Both the position numbers and the translations under genes were made by a program. From Rhodocyclaceae bacterium (lineage in GTDB: Bacteria > Pseudomonadota > Gammaproteobacteria > Burkholderiales > Rhodocyclaceae), in contig JAGRFY010000071.1 in the NCBI GenBank assembly GCA_020445765.1, forward strand, positions 33,586 through 97,585: a DNA stretch of 64,000 bases. Direction: 5' to 3'. Under the pieces are notes generated by a model. It saw nothing but the letters and a program-made list of their open reading frames with translations. It had not been told where the DNA came from and made no database searches. This document shows positions 19,811-28,017 of this stretch, piece by piece. Position 1 is the stretch's first letter. Every line of letters begins with the position of its first letter.

Positions 19811-21349
19811 ATGCGGCCGGCCGGACTCCAACTCGAATTCACGACGCTCGCCGCGCCGCTGCCGATCCACCACGGCCGCACCGACGCGGCTGGCTGGAGC
19901 GCCTGTGCGCGCCACGTCGCCGAGGCCGGCGGCCGCCTGGTGAGCCTGTGGGGCAGCGACACAAGCCGCGACGAAGCTTATGTGGCCGCCGCCTACGCAT
20001 CCACCGAGGGCCTGCTGTGGGTCGAACTCGATCTAGACCGGGCGGCCCCGGACTACCCCGAGATCGCCCGCCTATTCCCGGCCGCCGGACGCATGCAGCG
20101 CGCGCTCTTCGACCTGCTCGGATTCCGCGCCGAGCAGGCCCTCGATGTGCGGCCCTGGCTGCGGCACGGGGCCTGGCCGGTGGACGTGTTTCCGCTGCGG
20201 CGCGACTTCGACCCGGGCCAGCGTCACCCGGCAGACGGCGATGCCTACCCCTTCGTGACGGTGGAAGGCGACGGCGTGCACGAGATCGCGGTCGGACCGG
20301 TGCACGCCGGCATCATCGAACCGGGCCATTTCCGCTTCTCGGTGGTCGGCGAGAAGGTGCTGCGCCTCGAGCAGCGCCTCGGCTACAAGCACAAGGGCAT
20401 CGAGCGGCGCTTCATCGGCATGGACCTTGAACGGGGCGCGCGGCTCGCCGGCCGCGTCTCCGGCGACAGCACCGTGGCCTATGCCTGGGCCTTCGCGATG
20501 GCGGCGGAAGCCCTCGCCGGCGCCAAGCCGCCCGAGCGCGCGCTGTGGCTGCGCGCGCTGCTGCTGGAGCGCGAGCGCGTCGCCAACCACCTCGGCGACC
20601 TCGGCGCGCTCGGCAACGACGCCGCCTTCGGCTTCGCGCTGGCGCGCTTCTCCAGCCTGCGGGAGGCGTGGCTGCGCGACAATGCCGAGGCCTTCGGCCA
20701 TCGCCTGCTGATGGACTGCATCTGCCCGGGAGGCGTCACCTGCGAACCGGACGCGGCCGGCCGCGACCGGCTGGTGAAGGGGGCGGAAGCAGCTGCGTCG
20801 GAACTCGACCGGATGCGACGCATCTTCGACGAGCACGCCGGCATGCAGGACCGCTTCGTCACCACCGGCCGGGTGACGCCGGCACTTGCCGCACAACTGG
20901 GCCTGTGCGGCCTGGCCGGCCGCGCCAGCGGCCAGGCCTTCGACCTGCGCGCGGACTTCGCGTGGCCGCCCTACGATCGGCTCGAGGTGCGCAAGTGCGG
21001 AAACCACCGGGGCGACGTCGCGGCCCGCGTCGAAGTCCGATTCAACGAGCTTTTCGAGTCGCTGCGGCTGATTCGCGCGCTGCTCGCCAGCCTGCCCGAC
21101 GGACCGATCCACGGCGAGTTGGCCTTGCCGGCCCAGGCCAGCGGTGCCGGCTGGGTAGAGGGCTGGCGCGGTGAAGTCTTCGTCGCCCTCGACAGCGATT
21201 CGCATGGCCATATCGCGCGCTGCCATTGCCACGATCCGTCGTGGCAGAACTGGCCGCTGCTCGAACACGCGGTGATCGGCAATATCGTTCCTGACTTCCC
21301 ACTGATCAACAAGTCCTTCAACCTCAGCTATTCCGGGCAGGATCTGTAA
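19811..21349 (+). CDS. HyfG/NuoCD-like large subunit lacking nickel ligands
   Basis: A 512-residue fusion of a NuoC-like domain (about 30-140) and a NuoD/NiFe large-subunit-like domain (about 155-512), homologous to HycE/HyfG. Where NiFe hydrogenases have the N-terminal ligand motif RVCGIC, this protein has RVSGDS (residues 215-220). Where the C-terminal motif DPCxxC is expected it has DPSWQN (475-480). All four cysteine ligands are therefore gone and no NiFe centre can be bound. The C-terminus continues normally (VPDFPLINKSFNLSYSGQDL), so the loss is not a truncation. No cysteine protease cleavage tail is present either. The protein is best read as an Ehr-type large subunit, with unknown redox chemistry. 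Its stop overlaps the next start (TAATG). Confidence 0.9.
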   Translation: MRPAGLQLEFTTLAAPLPIHHGRTDAAGWSACARHVAEAGGRLVSLWGSDTSRDEAYVAAAYASTEGLLWVELDLDRAAPDYPEIARLFPAAGRMQRALFDLLGFRAEQALDVRPWLRHGAWPVDVFPLRRDFDPGQRHPADGDAYPFVTVEGDGVHEIAVGPVHAGIIEPGHFRFSVVGEKVLRLEQRLGYKHKGIERRFIGMDLERGARLAGRVSGDSTVAYAWAFAMAAEALAGAKPPERALWLRALLLERERVANHLGDLGALGNDAAFGFALARFSSLREAWLRDNAEAFGHRLLMDCICPGGVTCEPDAAGRDRLVKGAEAAASELDRMRRIFDEHAGMQDRFVTTGRVTPALAAQLGLCGLAGRASGQAFDLRADFAWPPYDRLEVRKCGNHRGDVAARVEVRFNELFESLRLIRALLASLPDGPIHGELALPAQASGAGWVEGWRGEVFVALDSDSHGHIARCHCHDPSWQNWPLLEHAVIGNIVPDFPLINKSFNLSYSGQDL

Positions 21350-21870
21350 TGTGGCGCATTCTCAGGGAAGTGGTCAGAAATGGGCAGTTGAGCGAGGCGC
21401 TGCCCGACGCGGCGTGCGAGTGGCGGCGCGAGGGGCAGCAGATCCAGCACGAGATACTGCGGGTGCTGGGCCGCGCACTGGCCATCCGCGAGGTCGATGC
21501 GGGTTCGTGCAACGGCTGCGAACTCGAAATCCATGCGCTGAACAACCCCTACTACAATCTGGAAGGCGCCGGCATCCGCTTTGTCGCCAGCCCGCGCCAC
21601 GCCGACCTGCTGCTGGTCACCGGACCGGTGTCGCGCCACATGGCGACTCCGCTGCGCCGGACCTACGAGGCCACGCCGGCGCCGAAGCTGGTGGTGGCGG
21701 TCGGCGACTGCGGCTGCAATGGCGGCATCTTCGGCGAAGAGAGCTACGCGAGCTGCGGCGCCGTCGCCAACATCATCCCGATCGATGTGGCAATTCCCGG
21801 TTGTCCACCGACACCGATCGATCTATTGCGCGGAATCCTGGCCGCCGTCTCGACCCGCGCCCCCGGGTGA
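21349..21870 (+). CDS. HyfI/NuoB-like Fe-S small subunit
   Basis: A 173-residue protein homologous to the NiFe-hydrogenase small subunit HycG/HyfI and NuoB. The ligands of the proximal [4Fe-4S] (N2) cluster are kept: SCNGCE (C54, C57), GDCGCNGG (C121) and PGCPPTP (C152). It can therefore still carry electrons towards the large subunit even though that subunit lacks nickel ligands. It is the last gene of the operon. No NuoI/HyfH-type ferredoxin subunit or HyfA homologue is present, so the electron donor must dock directly or be encoded elsewhere. Confidence 0.92.
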   Translation: MWRILREVVRNGQLSEALPDAACEWRREGQQIQHEILRVLGRALAIREVDAGSCNGCELEIHALNNPYYNLEGAGIRFVASPRHADLLLVTGPVSRHMATPLRRTYEATPAPKLVVAVGDCGCNGGIFGEESYASCGAVANIIPIDVAIPGCPPTPIDLLRGILAAVSTRAPG

Positions 21871-22188
21871 GGACGGCCCGGCTGGCGAAGTCCCTGGAGT
21901 ATGCACCGGTCTCGGCGGAAACACGGCCGATGCGCGGGAGGAAAGCGCGGTGTTGCGACGCGCTGGGCGCGAATGCCGTCGACAACCGTTTTTCGGTGGC
22001 CCACATTCGCCTGAGGACCTGCTCGCCGTGCGACTCGCCAAAGCCGATGATCGGCCACCGGCACGGCTTTGGCGATGCAAGTGCCTCAGCGTCCCCAACT
22101 GGGTTTGTCCCCGCAACGCGGACGCCATGAAGTGCTGATCCAAGGCTCCATCGAGGACGGCAGGATCAACGCTAGCATTTCACGTCGA
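21871..22188. other. Convergent intergenic region
   Basis: 318 bases between the 3' ends of the Ehr-type operon and of the minus-strand eCIS operon. No coding frame was recognised and no strong terminator hairpin could be assigned by eye. Confidence 0.4.
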
Positions 22189-23301
22189 TCAGGGCGCACT
22201 TGCGAACACCCTGACCCTGCCTGCATCGTCGGCGGTGATCAGTCGATCGCGAAGAATCAGAGGCGGGCGATCAGGCGGTGTCAGATCGCCGAAGGGGCCA
22301 TACCAGCCAGGCCCACGGGCCTTCACGTCGAACGCCAGAATCCGGCCGTCACGCGCCCCGACCGCCCAGACATGCCCGCCACTGACCAGCGGCGCACCAT
22401 AGTTGCCCCGGCCCGGATCGTCGAATTCGCTCGCCCAGATCACTTCACCGGTGGCGGAATCCAACGCCGCTGCGAAAGCTTCGCCGAGCGTGACCACGTG
22501 CCCGTCTATGCGTGCCGCAACGCCGGGCTGCTTCACGCCGATGTCGCTGCGCCAGTGGATTTCGCCGCTATCGGGGTCGATCCCGAGCCAGTTCCCGGCC
22601 TGCACCGGCAGCAGAAACAGCCCGGAGACGACCACCGGCCAGCCGGCGATCAGTCCCGTTGGCGGCGCGAACGGTCCGACCTCGACACCGATGTCGGAAA
22701 CGTCGCGGCGCCAGCGCTCGACCCCGCTCGCCACTTCGAACCCGGCGAGGCAGGTGTTGGAGATCGCCAGCGCCGCCACCTCGCCCGAAACCGCGAGGAT
22801 GCCGTTGGCGGTCCCAGTGATGGTGTGCTCCCAGTGCATCGCGCCGGACGCCGCATCGAGGCGGCCCATGCGGGCGCCGTCGTCCTGCCACCAGCAGGCC
22901 AGGACGTCACCGCCGAGGGCCACCCCGCGCCGCAGAGAAAGTGCGGGTGCCTGATAGGCCCCCAGGAGATCCCCGGTCGCGGGTGCACGTCGCTGCCAGT
23001 GACCTGCCGACTGCAGGACGAGCGCGCCGTCCACGACCATCGGCGCCCCGTTGAACCGTGACGGGATCGCTCCGCCGGGCAATGGGACGGCCCACAGTTC
23101 ACCCAGCGCCGCCACCTCGAACCCCCGGAGGCTGCCGTCGGAGAACGCCGCCACCAGCACATCGCCCGCCACGACGAAATCCGACGCGACCGGCCCGGCC
23201 AGGTGAAGCCCGGTGCCGGCGATCTCGACCAGCGGCGGGCGAAGCTCACCCGCGGGCCGACTGATCCGTGTGGCGTCGAGCAAGGGCAGCGGGCGTGACA
23301 T
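22189..23301 (-). CDS. PQQ-like beta-propeller protein at end of eCIS operon
   Basis: A 370-residue protein made of repeated propeller blades of the PQQ/BamB type (GFEVAALGELWAVPLPG, LDAASGAMHWEHT, GFEVASGVERWRR, IDPDSGEIHWRSD, LDSATGEVIWASE). It has no signal peptide, so it should stay in the cytoplasm or be packaged, unlike periplasmic BamB or alcohol dehydrogenases. No PQQ-binding or catalytic residues are recognisable. It starts nine bases after the stop of the 1557-residue effector with AGGATCG overlapping that gap, so the two are co-translated. Possible roles are an immunity or chaperone factor for the effector, or a structural/adhesive eCIS component. The function is unproven. Confidence 0.75.
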   Translation of the reverse strand: MSRPLPLLDATRISRPAGELRPPLVEIAGTGLHLAGPVASDFVVAGDVLVAAFSDGSLRGFEVAALGELWAVPLPGGAIPSRFNGAPMVVDGALVLQSAGHWQRRAPATGDLLGAYQAPALSLRRGVALGGDVLACWWQDDGARMGRLDAASGAMHWEHTITGTANGILAVSGEVAALAISNTCLAGFEVASGVERWRRDVSDIGVEVGPFAPPTGLIAGWPVVVSGLFLLPVQAGNWLGIDPDSGEIHWRSDIGVKQPGVAARIDGHVVTLGEAFAAALDSATGEVIWASEFDDPGRGNYGAPLVSGGHVWAVGARDGRILAFDVKARGPGWYGPFGDLTPPDRPPLILRDRLITADDAGRVRVFASAP

Positions 23302-23310
23302 CGAACGATC

Positions 23311-26300
23311 CTAGTAGACCATGAACACATTGCCGGTATTTATTTCGGCGATCATCGACTGAACCACCAGCGGATCGTCATACGGCGGGCGCGGCGTGGT
23401 CAGGCCATGGGCGTCCCGAATCGCCTGTATTGCCGCTGCTTCGACCTGCTGCCTGGTGCCGATCCGGTTCTCGAACACCCATCGCAGGTTTCCGGTCAGA
23501 TTGCCGCTGGTTTCGGTGAAGTCCCGCGCGAACTGCCGCAGGAAGGTGTCCACGTAGAAGACCGACCAGCTCTTGAACTGGATCAGCGTACCCGCGATCA
23601 TCGCATCCCAGCGGCGCGTCCCGAGGTGGTTGGTGATCTCGAAGCGCGAGACGCTTCCCCACAGGCTGTTCTCGGATATGTAGCGTATGACGAATTCGGC
23701 CCCGGTGTGGAATCCGTAGCCCCGGGCCAGATCGGCCATCACGTGATCGTATCCCGGCCGTGCCGTGGTCACCAGCATCTCGATGTTGTGCAGCAGGTTC
23801 ACCGTCGGCTGGCCGGTGCGGCCCCGGCTGTGATGGTGATCGACAATCTGCCCGAGTTCGGCGACCCCGGTGTGGCCCGTCGCAAGGATGCGGTTGATCG
23901 TGGCCTGAGCTTCCGGGCCGCGCGAAACCGGTGCGTGCGCGGCAAAGCGCATCAGCACGACCTCCGCAGGCGTGATGATCGTCGACAGGGCACGCCTCAG
24001 CGCAGCGATGTTCCGGTGCCCCTCGATCGCCGCGATGGCGCCGTCGAGGTTGGCGCGACGACCGTGGAAATAGGCCTGGAGATAGCGGACGTCGTCAGGC
24101 GTCGGCCGGACCCGATCCACCAGGGTCTGGAGCCGCTGCTGCATCGCAGCGTCCGGCGGATGCTCGATCGGCACGCACCAGCTTCCGCAGCTGGTCAGCA
24201 GATCGCGAATGTCCGGCCGCATCCGGCCGTAGGTCTCGCGAAGCTGCGGATCGCTCTCGATGCGGGCGCGGGTTTCAGGTTCGAGTCCGCGCATCCAGCG
24301 GCCGTAGGCGCCCTCGGATTGCTCGACGCCACGCCGGATGCTGCCCTGATACCGGCGCGAAGCCACCGCCCCAGCAACCATGATGCCGACCTGCATCATC
24401 GCGTTGCCGATGATCTCGGCGATCCGGGCCTGCCGCAGCCCCTCCGGCAGTTCCGACGTCGCCTCGATCTGTGCCATCAGCCCGGCGCCCATCAGCAGGA
24501 TGCCCATGCCATCGGCGCCGATCCCGGTGACCATCAGCGCTCCGCTCAGATAATAGGCCCGCATGGCCGTCCGCGTGGCGCCGCTGGCTGCCGCCGAGAC
24601 CGCCCGTGCGCCGGCCGCCACCTGACCCACCGACACCACCGACGAGACGATATTGACGACGTCCATCACCATCTGCAGGTCCCAGCGGAAGGTCTCGTCG
24701 CCGATTCGCTGCGCGACCCGATAGGCCGAGGGGATGGCGCCGACGACGCCGATCGGGATCAGCAGGTAGAGCGATTGTCCTGCCGTAAACGGTGCAGCCG
24801 CGATGGCCGCAATGCTGGCAACGGTGGCGAGGTTCTCGAGTGCCTCCATCAGCAACTGGTCGGAACTGGCCTCGATACGGATCGAACGGGCGACGCCCGC
24901 CACCACCACTGAGACATGGCCGCGCCCGTAAGCTGCCCCGCCCTGGAGGATCGCCCGCAGCGCAGCGAGGATCGCCTCCGCCTTGCTCGAACCGGTGCCC
25001 TCGTCATCGCCGGAGTTGGGCGTGGTGACATCGGAGACATACCATGTCTGCGTTCCGGTCACGCCCGCCGGTGTGCGGTCGACCGCTTCGAGCAGCAGGT
25101 TGATGCTCTGGCCTCGGTCGGAGACGAAGGTCGCCGTCACCCGCTCGGCGCTGGCTGGCAGGGCGCGACGGCGTCGGACGTGGTAGATCTGGCGCACTGC
25201 ATCGCGCTGTCGAATCAGCGCATTGAGTTGCGGCGCGCGGCGGTCGTGGCGCAACAGGTACCGGCCTCGCTCGCTGTCGGCCGCGACGCCATTCAGGATT
25301 GCTGCGCGAAGGGTTCGAATCCGCTCGTCCAGTTGCCAGTAGTTCGCCGAAAGCTGCGTACCGACATCGCCGGTCGCGTGGACGATGTCGTTGTATTCGC
25401 GCTGCAGACGCTCGCGGGCGGGACCGGTCAGGCTTCGGTCGGCCAGCAGGCGCCGCAGTTCGTCCCGGCGGTCCAGCGTCTGCTGTTGCCCGCTCAGTTG
25501 CGCCTGGACCCGGGTTTCCGCCATCAGCCGGGGATCGCGGGCGAAAAGCGGCAGATAGGCGACGGAGGGCGGGCGCGAGACCTCGGCGTCGTCCTGAAGG
25601 TGCGGATAGGCGATGGCGCGGACGAAATACAGCCCCTCGGACCGAAACACGAACTGTTCCGCGTATCTGGGCTCGAACAAGGTCTCGAAGAAGCTGCCGA
25701 CCAACGTGCCAGCGAACCGCAGAATGCCGCTGAGCGAGATCAGCCCGACACTCGTGCCCGGCGGTCCGAACTGCGTCCGGTAGTCGTTCAATACCGTCTC
25801 GACATCGGCGCGGAGATAGCGCGCGTCGCGGGCAAGACGGGTGCGAAGGACGGCGGCCGTCGGCTGTTCGACCCGCTCCGTACCTTCCGGGGTGGCGGCA
25901 ACCGATGTCTCCGGCAGGCGGGTCGTCTGCTCGGCCACGACTTCTGGCCCCTCCCGCGGTCCCGAGGGCGCAGCCGCTGGCGGTGGCACAGCCGGGCTCC
26001 GGCCTTCCGGTCGCCCGGCCTCGGCCCCCGCTGCAGCACCCGAGGCGCCGATCACGTCTTCGTCACGCACCCGGAACATGGCGAAACGGTAGGAATAGTT
26101 CTGGAACGCATCGAACACGCTCGGGAACAGCAGCGACATCGTGAACTGGTAATCGGTGCCGATCGCGGCATCGAAGAACGGCGGCTGGAGCGACGGATAG
26201 GCGCTGAGGCGGGCCGGGTGGGGCGGGTTCGTGGCGAGCCGCGCCGGGCTGTTGGCAAGTTGCTGATCGCCTTCGCCGCCGACAACCTGATTGAAGAAGC

Positions 26301-27984
26301 GCACGAAGCGCTGCAGCAGTTCCCGTCGGGCGGCGGTGGCGTCCCGTGCGTCCCCACCCACCGCCCGGCGTGCAAGGCCGGGCTGGGTGCGAACGTATCG
26401 AGTGAATGGATCGATGGCGAGCGGGTTCACCTCGGCCCGGGACGGCCCGGCGGTTCCCCGGCGCCCTCGCAGGATGCGCTCGCGCAAGGTCGTCGCGTCG
26501 CTGTCGCCAGGTCGCGCCGGCGGCGGCCAGATCAGCAGGTATCCGACCTCGCCGATGAGCGCCCGGTCGGTGCGCACCGCATCGACGACATCGGTCTGGA
26601 TGCGGATCGACGCGGTGATGGCGTTGAGCGCGGTCACCAGAGGCGTGCGGGTCTCGTCGGACGGGTTCGCGGCGAAGGCGTCCTCGGCGGTCCTGAAGGC
26701 GTTCAGCAGCGCCACCCGTGAGCCGACCATCGAAAAATATTGCGCCTGCGACATCCAGGACGGCAGCGGATCGATTCCCTGCGCGGCGCCGTAGTGGGTG
26801 AGGTAATGCCACGCCCGGTCCGTGTAGCGTCCCAGCATGATGACGCGCTGCTGGCTGGCAGTGAGCTGGAGGCTTGCCGACGACCCGGCGTGGTCGCGGA
26901 CGTAGATCATCAGCTTGAAGGGGATCGAGCCGCGCGCCCAGAAGGACTCCATCTGCCCGACGCCGTCCTCGGCCAGCGCCCCTGACACCTCCTCCAGCCG
27001 TTCCGCTCTGCCGTCGGGCCACCAGTCCAGAAACCCCTGAACCATGTCCGGGCGATAGCCTTCGCCGCTGAGGCGCTTGAGCATGATCGCATAGGCCTGC
27101 GGCACCCTCGGCCCCGCCTGCCACCGACCATCGACCGGCGAAAAGCGGAGCGCGAGCATGCTCACGTTCAAGGTCGATTGCGGCGGGTTGCGAATGTTGT
27201 CGTCGGGCTGCACCCGGGGCGCTCGGTCATCGCCACGCTGCTGGATGGTGTGGGCCAGTTCGTGGGCAAGCAGGCGCTGGCCCTCGCGGGTATCCGGGCG
27301 GTATTCGCCCTGGGCAAAATAGATGTCCTGCCCATAGGTGAAGGCTCGCGCCGCCAGCGCGCGGGCCATGTCCGCAGCCTCGCCGCCGACGTGCACCCGG
27401 ACATCGGCCAGGCGCTGCGAAAATCGCATCTCGAAGACATCGAGGAGACCCTCTGGCAGGGCCTCGCCCCGACCTGCCGACCCGTCGAGCCTGCTGCGCA
27501 GGCCGGCAGCGTCTCGCGGCCCGCCGTGACCGGGCATGTCGCCGTCCGCCATCGGTTCGGGCCCCGAGCGGTGATCCCGGCGGCCGGCGGGCAGCGCTTC
27601 CTCATGCAGCTCCCGATCGTCCGGCATGAGCCGCAGGTCAGGCGCTTCGACGTCGGTGCTGGTGGCGGCAGCCAGGGTGCCACCTTCCCCGCCCCCCTCG
27701 CCTGGACCACTGTCGCCACCGTGCTCACCCCCGCCCTCGCCGCTGTCGCCGGCGGCGGGTACAGGCCCCGCCTGCATCACCCGGTCGGCGATTTCGATTG
27801 CTTCCTGCTCGAGCGGGTCGCCGATCCCGGGCACCTGGGCCGCGCGCAGCAACTCGCGCCGGGCGCGACACGAGGGACAGCTGCAGCACTGTGGTCTCGG
27901 GCCGAAGAAGTGCTGCCCCGATTCCTGCCGCGCCGGCGTCGTGGCCCGGCGGCGGAGGTCGTGAAGCGGTCCGCCGTCAGCCAT
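23311..27984 (-). CDS. DUF4157 eCIS effector with PD-(D/E)xK-like C-terminus
   Basis: A 1557-residue protein. The N-terminus contains an FF motif and a cysteine cluster (QCCSCPSC, 32-39), then a Gly/Glu-rich linker. A DUF4157 domain (about 180-250) follows, with the metallopeptidase-like HELAH at 241-245 and the usual ARAFTYGQDIYFAQGEYRPD. A long helical middle and a hydrophobic, Gly/Ala-rich membrane-like region (about 1045-1180) come next. The last 150 residues contain RRWDAMIAGTLIQFKSW, with D1460, Q1469 and K1471 spaced as in PD-(D/E)xK nucleases. DUF4157 proteins encoded next to eCIS genes are established cargo candidates. The nuclease assignment is inference. Start: ATG behind a G-rich Shine-Dalgarno. 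It lies between the caspase-like effector and the propeller gene. Confidence 0.85.
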   Translation of the reverse strand: MADGGPLHDLRRRATTPARQESGQHFFGPRPQCCSCPSCRARRELLRAAQVPGIGDPLEQEAIEIADRVMQAGPVPAAGDSGEGGGEHGGDSGPGEGGGEGGTLAAATSTDVEAPDLRLMPDDRELHEEALPAGRRDHRSGPEPMADGDMPGHGGPRDAAGLRSRLDGSAGRGEALPEGLLDVFEMRFSQRLADVRVHVGGEAADMARALAARAFTYGQDIYFAQGEYRPDTREGQRLLAHELAHTIQQRGDDRAPRVQPDDNIRNPPQSTLNVSMLALRFSPVDGRWQAGPRVPQAYAIMLKRLSGEGYRPDMVQGFLDWWPDGRAERLEEVSGALAEDGVGQMESFWARGSIPFKLMIYVRDHAGSSASLQLTASQQRVIMLGRYTDRAWHYLTHYGAAQGIDPLPSWMSQAQYFSMVGSRVALLNAFRTAEDAFAANPSDETRTPLVTALNAITASIRIQTDVVDAVRTDRALIGEVGYLLIWPPPARPGDSDATTLRERILRGRRGTAGPSRAEVNPLAIDPFTRYVRTQPGLARRAVGGDARDATAARRELLQRFVRFFNQVVGGEGDQQLANSPARLATNPPHPARLSAYPSLQPPFFDAAIGTDYQFTMSLLFPSVFDAFQNYSYRFAMFRVRDEDVIGASGAAAGAEAGRPEGRSPAVPPPAAAPSGPREGPEVVAEQTTRLPETSVAATPEGTERVEQPTAAVLRTRLARDARYLRADVETVLNDYRTQFGPPGTSVGLISLSGILRFAGTLVGSFFETLFEPRYAEQFVFRSEGLYFVRAIAYPHLQDDAEVSRPPSVAYLPLFARDPRLMAETRVQAQLSGQQQTLDRRDELRRLLADRSLTGPARERLQREYNDIVHATGDVGTQLSANYWQLDERIRTLRAAILNGVAADSERGRYLLRHDRRAPQLNALIRQRDAVRQIYHVRRRRALPASAERVTATFVSDRGQSINLLLEAVDRTPAGVTGTQTWYVSDVTTPNSGDDEGTGSSKAEAILAALRAILQGGAAYGRGHVSVVVAGVARSIRIEASSDQLLMEALENLATVASIAAIAAAPFTAGQSLYLLIPIGVVGAIPSAYRVAQRIGDETFRWDLQMVMDVVNIVSSVVSVGQVAAGARAVSAAASGATRTAMRAYYLSGALMVTGIGADGMGILLMGAGLMAQIEATSELPEGLRQARIAEIIGNAMMQVGIMVAGAVASRRYQGSIRRGVEQSEGAYGRWMRGLEPETRARIESDPQLRETYGRMRPDIRDLLTSCGSWCVPIEHPPDAAMQQRLQTLVDRVRPTPDDVRYLQAYFHGRRANLDGAIAAIEGHRNIAALRRALSTIITPAEVVLMRFAAHAPVSRGPEAQATINRILATGHTGVAELGQIVDHHHSRGRTGQPTVNLLHNIEMLVTTARPGYDHVMADLARGYGFHTGAEFVIRYISENSLWGSVSRFEITNHLGTRRWDAMIAGTLIQFKSWSVFYVDTFLRQFARDFTETSGNLTGNLRWVFENRIGTRQQVEAAAIQAIRDAHGLTTPRPPYDDPLVVQSMIAEINTGNVFMVY

Positions 27985-28017
27985 TTGCGCCCCCCGGAGA
28001 ACTGTCCACGGCCCGGT

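Noticed and set aside
14742-21870. Functional NiFe hydrogenase or formate hydrogenlyase
   Set aside because: All four nickel-ligating cysteines are missing in the large subunit and there is no formate dehydrogenase, ferredoxin subunit or maturation gene.
22069-23061. Plus-strand frame of 330 codons
   Set aside because: Antisense to the propeller gene; no coding features.
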